A stretch of DNA of 64,000 bases from Echinarachnius parma. Its lineage: Eukaryota > Echinodermata > Echinoidea > Clypeasteroida > Echinarachniidae. Shown here one piece after another: positions 37,801-46,800 of this stretch. The first letter of the stretch is position 1, and each line of letters begins with the position of its first letter. The stretch covers positions 1 through 64,000 of the forward strand of contig JBAMJV010008412.1 of NCBI GenBank assembly GCA_037951105.1, written 5' to 3'. Below the pieces are notes generated by a model. The model worked only from the letters and a program-made list of their open reading frames with translations, was not told the DNA's origin and searched no databases. The position numbers and the translations under genes are program-made.

Positions 37801-40800
37801 TATGTGTTTGAAATGTTCTGCAAGCTGAGCCCTGGGATCTCTGTGATGGCTCTCTACGGCTCTATGCACCAGCTAAGAAGGGTGGCGGTCTACGAGGAGT
37901 TCTGCATTAGGGATTCAGCCGTCCTGCTAGCAACAGACATCGCTGCTCGAGGTTTAGGTGAGTACAGTCAAACACTGAATTCTGTAGAGACATTGGCCCG
38001 TATTCACAAAGGAGGTTTGTACAAACCCCGGTTCAAACTGCGGTTTACATCTATGGAATGCCAATTGTAAACTGATGGAGAGAGAATGTGTACCATCAAC
38101 ATTGTTAACAAGTAAGGAATTTACATTCTCTCTCCATCAGTTTACAATTGGCATTCCATAGATGTAAACCGCGGTTTGAACCGGGGTTTGTACAAACCTC
38201 CTTTGTGAATACGGGCCAATCTGTCTGTAAAAAGCACGTTAAAAAACATGTTAAGACCACGGTCATGGCTCTCTATGGTTAACATGCACCAGCTAAGAAG
38301 GATGGCGGTCTATGAAGAGTTCTGCATTAGAGATTCGGCGGTCCTGCTTGCAGCAGACATTGCTGCTCATGCATTGGGTACGTTGCCCAATTACCCATGA
38401 CCAGTGAATTTTTTTATTGTAATTGTTCACAATAGATTTTTAAAAACAGTTATCGTATTTTGTTGGTTCATTATTTTGTCGACAATGAAACAATGATCCA
38501 GGGAAACACAAACATGACTTTGTTTGGCTGAAAAACAAAATTATTGTAGAAAACTATATATACATTCTGTAAGCACCTTGTAACAAGATGTAGAATGTTT
38601 TAAAGGGGTAGTTTAGTTTTGGTAGAGAGGATGCTGCACATCACAATTTTGTTGTGAGGTAATGAAAAACTGAGTGATGAATTTGAGAGAACATGCAATT
38701 TTAATGGCAGAATAAACTTTATTTGGTCAAAATCGACCCAGAAACGGTTAAAATATCAATAAATATATCTGATCTTATAATTATTTGGGGCCCAAATAAT
38801 TAGATGATTTTGTCAAAAATTTAAAAAATGCTTACACTTTTTCAAAAATTTTCAAAAGCGTTTTTTAAATAGTTGTTGATGATCTCTCTATTTAATCATT
38901 ATTTCAATAAAACATCACATGCATAATTTTGTATGAAAAATGGTTGAAACCAATGCATTTTTAGAAAGCGCCCTCTTGTGTTTTAATGGCTCTTTTTGAA
39001 TGATAACAGCCTTTTTACTTAGTCATTTGTAATATTGTATACCTTTCGAGCATGGTAGAGTTATAACTATTAGTTTATAATGTTACTGTCCAGGTTTGGT
39101 CACTAAAGTTCAGCCTTACCAATACTGTACTACCCCTTTAACATATGGCAACAAAAAATAGTCTACAGATTTAAGTGTAAATAAAAATGTCAAGCTTTTG
39201 AGGTTCATTAAATTTCACTAACATAAAAAACCCACATAAATAAACTTAATTGGCCCACCAGGGAAAAAATGTACTTTGAGCGCTGATATCATATGTTTAT
39301 AAAGTCTTAAAATGCTTTTAGATTTTCCTGCTGTGATTGGGTGGTGCAGCTAGACTGTCCGGAGGATTCCAGCACGTACATCCATAGAGTGGGTCGAACG
39401 GCGAGATATGAGAAAGATGGGGAAGCTTGTACCAAAGTAAACATTTAATGTTAGATATTGTTTGGAATAATAATTCCTTTCTATATTTGGTCTTGTTGTT
39501 AGATTTCCCTGCTGTGAATTGGGTGGTGCAGCTAGACTGTCCGGAGGATTCCAGCACGTACATCCATAGAGTGGGTCGAACGGCGAGGTATGAGAAGGAA
39601 GGAGAAGCCCTGCTCGTGCTGTTGCCGTCAGAAGAACAAGCCATGCTCTCTGAGATGGAGAACAGGAGAATCCCCATCACAAAGATTCAGTGAGTATATT
39701 GCAGGGCTCCAGACTTATTTTTTAACTGGCCCTACTGGGCCAGTGAAAAAATTCTTCCCCTTTTCTGGTGGCCCGAAAGAAAAATTTCCTGGCCCAAAAA
39801 TTCATGAGTAAACTTTTGACTATTCAAAATATCACTCTTTCCTTATCAAACCTGTGATTATAGATGAAGAATGACATGGAAGAAAACAAGATTTTTCTAA
39901 TTTCGTCAGTCGGGTTGAAAATCTGTTTGCCCGATCGGACCACCAAAATGTGACTTTTATACATTTGTGCTGGCCCAAAGTGCAATTTCACTGGCCTCAG
40001 GCCAGCGGGCCAGTGCGAGTGTCGAGCCCTGTTAATTAATATCGGATGATTTTTGTAACATGCCCGTTATTATACCTTGAGGAATTGGAGATACCCTAAG
40101 TATGTAGTAGTCTTTCACTTTGGGTTGTATGCATCAAAGCATCATTCAATGTATTGTTGTAGGGATGTGTTGAAGCTAATAATTACACAAAAACTGCCTT
40201 AGCCACAATGTATTTTCCCTTATTTTTAGCTATAGGTAGACAAGCCTGCAACTATCATAATTTTATCCATTGGTCTATTTGTCAATGCGTTCAGAGTTGT
40301 ATCTCGGTATAAATATTTGGTTCCTCAATTTTCAAAGTGGACCCAAAGCAGAAGTTCAGCATAGAAATAGGTCAGCATTTGAATAGTTTATCACAAATAA
40401 TAAGAGAGCTTCCATCTATCACTACATTTAAATCACACTTAAAGACCCACCTTTTCCCTGTTTTGTGATTGATTATTAAGTTGATATTTTTATGTATAAT
40501 GTAATTATTAAGTTTTTGATTGTATAATTGTATTTCTGTGTCTTTGTAAGCGCTATGATACCCGCGTGAATAGCGTATTTAAATAACAGTTATTATTATT
40601 ATTATTATAGAGAAGAAGCTCCAGTCGTACTGTGCGCAGAGCATGGAGCTAAAGCAGTCTGCCCAGAAGGCTTTCATTTCCTTCCTCAAGCCTATGTACC
40701 TTTACACATTAAATATAGGAAATAAAGATAATTTGATAGTTTGTTAAATCTTTTTCACCTGTGGATATTTTCAGAGTGAACCCAAAGCAGAAATTTAGCG

Positions 40801-43800
40801 TGGAGAAGAAGCTCCAGTCGTACTGTGCACAGAGCGTGGAGCTGAAGCAGTCTGCTCAGAGGGCGTTCATCGCGTACCTCAAGTCTGTGTACCTCATGAA
40901 GAACAAGCAGATCTTTGATGTCCACGCCTTGTCTCTGGAAAGCTTTGCGAGGTAGGATGTCCGCCTTTTATCAAGGCTCAAAATGCTTTTTGTTGTCATT
41001 AGTTGTGTGGTATGCAAAAAACATTGTTATTTTAAACTTTCAATTTAATATTTGGTGGGACAAAACCATATTTGGTAAGAGTGGTGCAAATAAAATTTGG
41101 CACTAAAGCTAGATTTGTCAAATATCCATATCATTGTAATGGCAATTGGTGATTTAAATTAACTAATGAATGCAATCTTACACAAAAATAATCCTCTTCT
41201 ATATTTTTGGTGTGGCAATTGCTCATCAGGAGCCTTGTGTTGTATAAAGTGTGCAGTTCATCCAGTAAGAAAAGAAAAAGAAGCGGAAAAAGGAGAAGAA
41301 CAAAAGACTTGGCCAACCCCAAAAAGCTTGTGTGACAATAAAATCTCTCCTCTCTACCAGACAATGTAATCAATCTAAACTTTTCAGAAATGAACACAAA
41401 TTTCAGAGTTCTTTTTTTCTATTTTTCTTTCTTTCTATGTTACCCCCTTCTGTGCAGGTCTCTTGGGTTGGCGGTCGCCCCTCGAGTGCGGTTCATCCAG
41501 AAGGCAGAGAAGAGGAAAGAGGAGCAAAACAAGAAACTCAGCAAGCCACAGAAATCCCAGCCTTCCACTCTCGACCAGTCCAATCGAGCGACCACCGATG
41601 ACGATAGCTTACGTCTTGGAAAAGGGAAACTCCCCAATGTGAAAAAGGGGAATTCCCTCGCAGGAGAAGAGGGGAATCCCCTGGAAGGAGAAGAGGAAGA
41701 CTCTGATGACGGACATGAGCTCTTTGCGAGCAATATGGATGGAGATGATGATGATGGTATGGACGATCTGTTTGTGAAGAAGAATAGAGATACGGTGGAT
41801 CAGGTAAGCATTTAATATTTTGTTTTTGTTTTTAACCATTTGATTTCTGCATTTTCAAAACAATACAAAATCATAATTGTAAATAGCATATTCAAGTATT
41901 CACAATAGAATAATGAGTAAATTTAAGTATATAATATAGAGAATAGTACAAAACAACAATAATTTTCCATTTATAGTAATAGAGAAAGCACATACGCAGG
42001 AGACTGCTCATGAGCTGTGAGCCTGAGATCGATGGCGGCCTCAAAATTATGTTACTTGATATAGTCAAAACCCTTCTAAGCAGCCACTTGTCTATAGCGA
42101 CCAAACTCCCTATAGTGGCCACCCCCCAAAATGTTATGGAAACTGTGTAGAGTTAATCTATCTACTGTGGCCATATTTCTAGTTTCCTGTAGATGGTCTA
42201 TATACACAGGTTGGACTTTCCTTTATTTATTTGTTTATATTGACTAACTCACGAAGGACAAAATTGAAATACATCATTGCACCAATTAAACTATGATCTT
42301 TCCCTAGTGCATGTTTTAGATACTCTTTAAGGAGACGGAATGTAGTGAGTATGAACAACTCAAGGAAAATAGTGCATAGATACGTTTTTATTCAAGCGCA
42401 GTCATTTTGTTAATGTCTCATGTTTTTCTGTTTGTTCTCTGCTTTCTCCACACCCAGCAGACCTCAAAATCAGATGATGAAGACCTGGATTTGGAGGGAC
42501 GCAGGTCAAAGAAATCTGACAAGCCTCTCTCGAAATACGCACTGGCCAAGAAAATCAGGAAGAAAAACCTCCAGATCAACACCAAGAAAACCTTTGATGA
42601 CGAAGGAGATGTGAGTACATGATTTATTTTAGGTTGATTCAATTTGTATGTGTGTGCATCTGTGTGGAGAGAAGATGTGTGTGTGTGTGTCTGAGAGTGT
42701 GTGTGCGTTTGCTCTTTCTAGGGGTGGGCGAGGGGTAGGGAAGGGGGTTACAGAGAAGAATAGCCGGTTAGTGATGGCATCGTAATTGACGGCCAGAGAG
42801 ATGAAAGACCTTACTACTTGTCGGAAAAAAGTTCTTAAAAAACATATGTGACCGGCTATAGCAAAACCCGGCACTTGTCGGTACAAATTAAAATGTTGAT
42901 TGTCACACCATTAGAAAGGCCTCATCACAAGCTTTCATTTGATGATTTGTTGGTCAATAATTGGTGAAGATATGATTGTTTCAATTTTACAATCATAGGT
43001 CTTTTACACACATTGTGTGAACTTAAAATGCCCATTTCTTCAAAACATGAATTACTATAGGGTTTTGCTATAGCGGGTCACATATATCAGCGATGTAGTA
43101 ACATATTTCCTGGCTAAGTGGACTTCTATGCAGGTTGCAGCAAGTGGTCATCCATTCAGCCCGGGAGCAAGCTTGCTGAAGAGGGTATCAATGATGCTGA
43201 CGAGGGGGGCATCAACATTAAAGGTGCACCTGTAAAGTGTCAGATATTGCCCAAAATGACATTTGAGACAATCCTGTACCAAAATCATTGTAAGATTATG
43301 TCCGAATGATGTGTGAAAGTTTCATTGAAAAAGAACACTGCTTTCCTGGTTAAAAAAATGAAAATATGCGTCAGCTTTTACACCGAATTACTGTATGACG
43401 TTTATGAGGTTTATGACCGTTCATTAACACTCTTGAGCTGAATGATAGATATCGTCATACTAAAGGGGCATTTGAAAAAATCTAACCCTATTTTATTCTT
43501 CTCTTACCATAAGCTAAACAACACGGTAGAAGAGAAACGAGGAAGCTCCAAGTAATTTTCGTGGAGTTAGACACTTTACAGGCATCCCTTTAAGAAGGCA
43601 AAATAGATGAAAGACCTCAATTCTTGTCTGATTAAGTTCTTAAGACATCTGTCGGTGATAAAGTGAAATATTTTGTTTATAGATGTCTGTGCAGGTTGCA
43701 GAACAGTGGCCACCCGCGCAGCCTGGGCGTAAGGTTGTTGAGGAGGGTAGCGATGATCATAATTGGGGGTTGAGCATCAACATAGTGAATCCTTTGGCGT

Positions 43801-46800
43801 CGATGTACCTTGATTCTTCGCTCAAAGTCTTGAAAACTGTGGCGTGTAAAGTGCACTGATTGAAAATGTCCATGCACAAATCAAATCGATGGATAGCGAT
43901 TGCGCGTGATGCACACGATTTGAACAAAGTTCAACCTGTCATAACTTTTTTGTTGCTCTACCGTATATAACATTCACCAACTTTCTTGGCGAACATCAAA
44001 TTTCTGGGTTGTCATTTAACTGTATTCCCCAGTTAAATGATGTTCAGGTTGCAGAACAGTGGCCACCCGCTCAGCCTGAGAGCAAGCTTGCCGAGGAGGG
44101 TAGCGATGATGATGACGAGCAGGGGGGCATCAACATAGAGAAGGCCAAAGAGATGAAAACCCTTACTACTTGAATGTCTGAATATAAAGATCTTAAGAAA
44201 ACCTCTTTGATTGATGAAATAATATACTTCCTTGACAAATTTCTAATCTATGCAGCCTTACTACTTGGCCGAATAAGATCTTTAAAGAACCTCTTTGATT
44301 GATGAAATAATAATATTTCCTTGACAAATATCTATGCAGGTTGCTGAACAGTGGCCACCCGCTCAGCCTGAGAGCAAGCTTGCGAAGGAGGGTAGCGATG
44401 ATGATGACGAGCAGGGGGGCATCAACATAGAGAAGGCCAAGGAGTTGATGCAGGAGCAAGACAAACTGGACAAGCAGCTCTTCAAGGAACGGGTCAAAGC
44501 AAAGCACTTGGTAAGTTGCAAAGAATCATTGACAAATGTTGGTAGTTTAATGATAAAACACTGATCAACACATACAGAGGGTAATGACAAAGGGAGGGGG
44601 GGGGGGGGGGTAGGAGAGGGGGCATCAACATAGAGAAGGCCAAGTAGCTGATGCTGGAGCAAGACAAATTGGACAAAGGGCCTTCAAGGAACGAGTCAAA
44701 GCAAAGCACTTGGTAAGTTGACAAAAGAAATGTTTGATTATTCAGTGATGAAAGCATCAGTACAGAAGAGTGAGGGTGAACGGGATGGGGAGGAGGGGAG
44801 GAGCATCAAGATAGAGAAGGCCAAGGAGTTGATGCAGGAGCAAGCCAAGCTGGACAAGCAGCTCTTCAAGGAACGGGTCAATGCAAAGCTCTTGGTAATT
44901 ATAACTAGAATAAAGATACAAATTAAAATGCTACATGTAATTTATAAAAAAATGGGTGATTATTTCCAATACTTTACCACAAATTTGTTTAGCAAGGATA
45001 CCTTTATGTAATCATTATGATACCGTTGTGATTCTTGAAGAGTAATTTTATGCCAATCATCCCTAATCACAGAGTTATAATCTCAAAAAACTTTCTTTCA
45101 TCCTTCAATATTTTTTTTCAGGAACGGAAGCTCAAGGAAAAGAAGAAAAAGAGGTCACAGAAAAAGATGAAGGACGATGGTGATGATGGCGATGAGGTAA
45201 ATATTTGAATTTGTTATTAAAGAGAGCTAGTTACATTGTCCAAATCCACAAAACTTCTTTAGAAATCTAGTGGTTCTCTCATACTGTGTTGTATTTGTAT
45301 TACCAATAGAAGTACATGTATGGAACAGGTTTGGGTCTTTCGAATTCCCTTTGTTAAGAAAGATATTTATAATTGAAGTGTTCAGAATTTGAACTATCCA
45401 TTGGATAGTCATAACTGTGTACAAAGTCAGTGTACTGAGTAAGCAAATATCTCTTTGCATATTCGCTCATTACTCGCCCAAATAACAAATTCAATTTTCA
45501 CACGATATTCAAGAGGACATATCAGATCACAAACGACACATTATACCAACTATTTATCTCTTTTTGCACATGCCAACAAAATTACTAGATCCCTTTAAAT
45601 GCAGCATAGAGTACACTGTATATGTATATGATCTCATTCAGACAGAAATTACTTCAAAAGAATTATTTACTCTCTGCTTCATGTTCGGCAAGCAGCAAAA
45701 TATTCATACCATCGAATCTTATTCTCGTAAAACCCACATTTATGACACAGTGCATACACAGAGAAGGTGGGACACTCAATCTATGTGCAATTGATACTGT
45801 TCAATGTTTATCTGGGCATGCCATACATTCCAGAACAAAAGTATTTTCATCAGAGTTATTTTTTGACATACATTTTTTTAAATAGTAACCTTTCAAAATG
45901 TCCTTGTTTTCTAACAATTTAATTTCGTATATTTTCATATTTAAAAGGACACTTCCGTTACTACTGTATGATTACAATGCGCCAAATTAGCACAGCCCTG
46001 CAAGTCCAGGGCCACTACAAATTAGGATGATAAATTCCACTGCCCCAAATAGGCAACCAAATACAAAATAATGTTTGCAATTTCCTTTGTTTTGGACCAC
46101 CAGATTCAGGTTTCGGGCCAGTAGAACCTGAAACATCTGTTTTACTTGCCCGACTGGGACCACGCGGCAAAAAGTTAATTTCGACTATTGATTATGATGA
46201 TTTTTTACCCCTTGAAGGATGTTGGCGTCAGTCTTGGTGTCGGCCTTGATGACGAAGAGGAGTTTGATCCCACAAGTCTCCCAGATCCAGACAAATTCTC
46301 TGCGTTTGTCGACGACGGCGACGATGACCAGGGCAACGATGACCATAGAAGTGATGACGGTGATAGCCGTGAAGTTTCCGACGAAAAAGAAATAAGGTAT
46401 GTATTTACATGTTTGATATGTTTTGAATTTTCGATTGATGTATATCCACCATTCTGTTATATAATTTGTAATCCTTTGAGATCCAAATTAAATTGCGAGA
46501 GTGCACTTAATCCTAATAGTATTCTTTAGACAGATAATCTCTCTGCTCCTCACAACGCACCCTGCTCAACTATCCATCTGCCAAGATGCTTCACACACTC
46601 GGGGCGAAAGCCTTTGCTTTCGCAGCACCCAACCTTTGGAATAAATTACCCTCCGCAACCAAGAATCATTCAATATGTAAAAAAAAAACAATTGAAACTC
46701 GCCTCTCCCAATAATGTGGACTTACAGTTCTTTTGAACATCTTAGATGGAAAATGCACTGTATAAATGCATTATTGTTATTATTAAGTGTAAATGAATAG

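Noticed and set aside
39703..40030. hAT insertion after DDX10 exon 9
   Set aside because: The inverted CAGGGCTC ends look right but the 8 bases on the two sides do not match, so only a repeat call is made.
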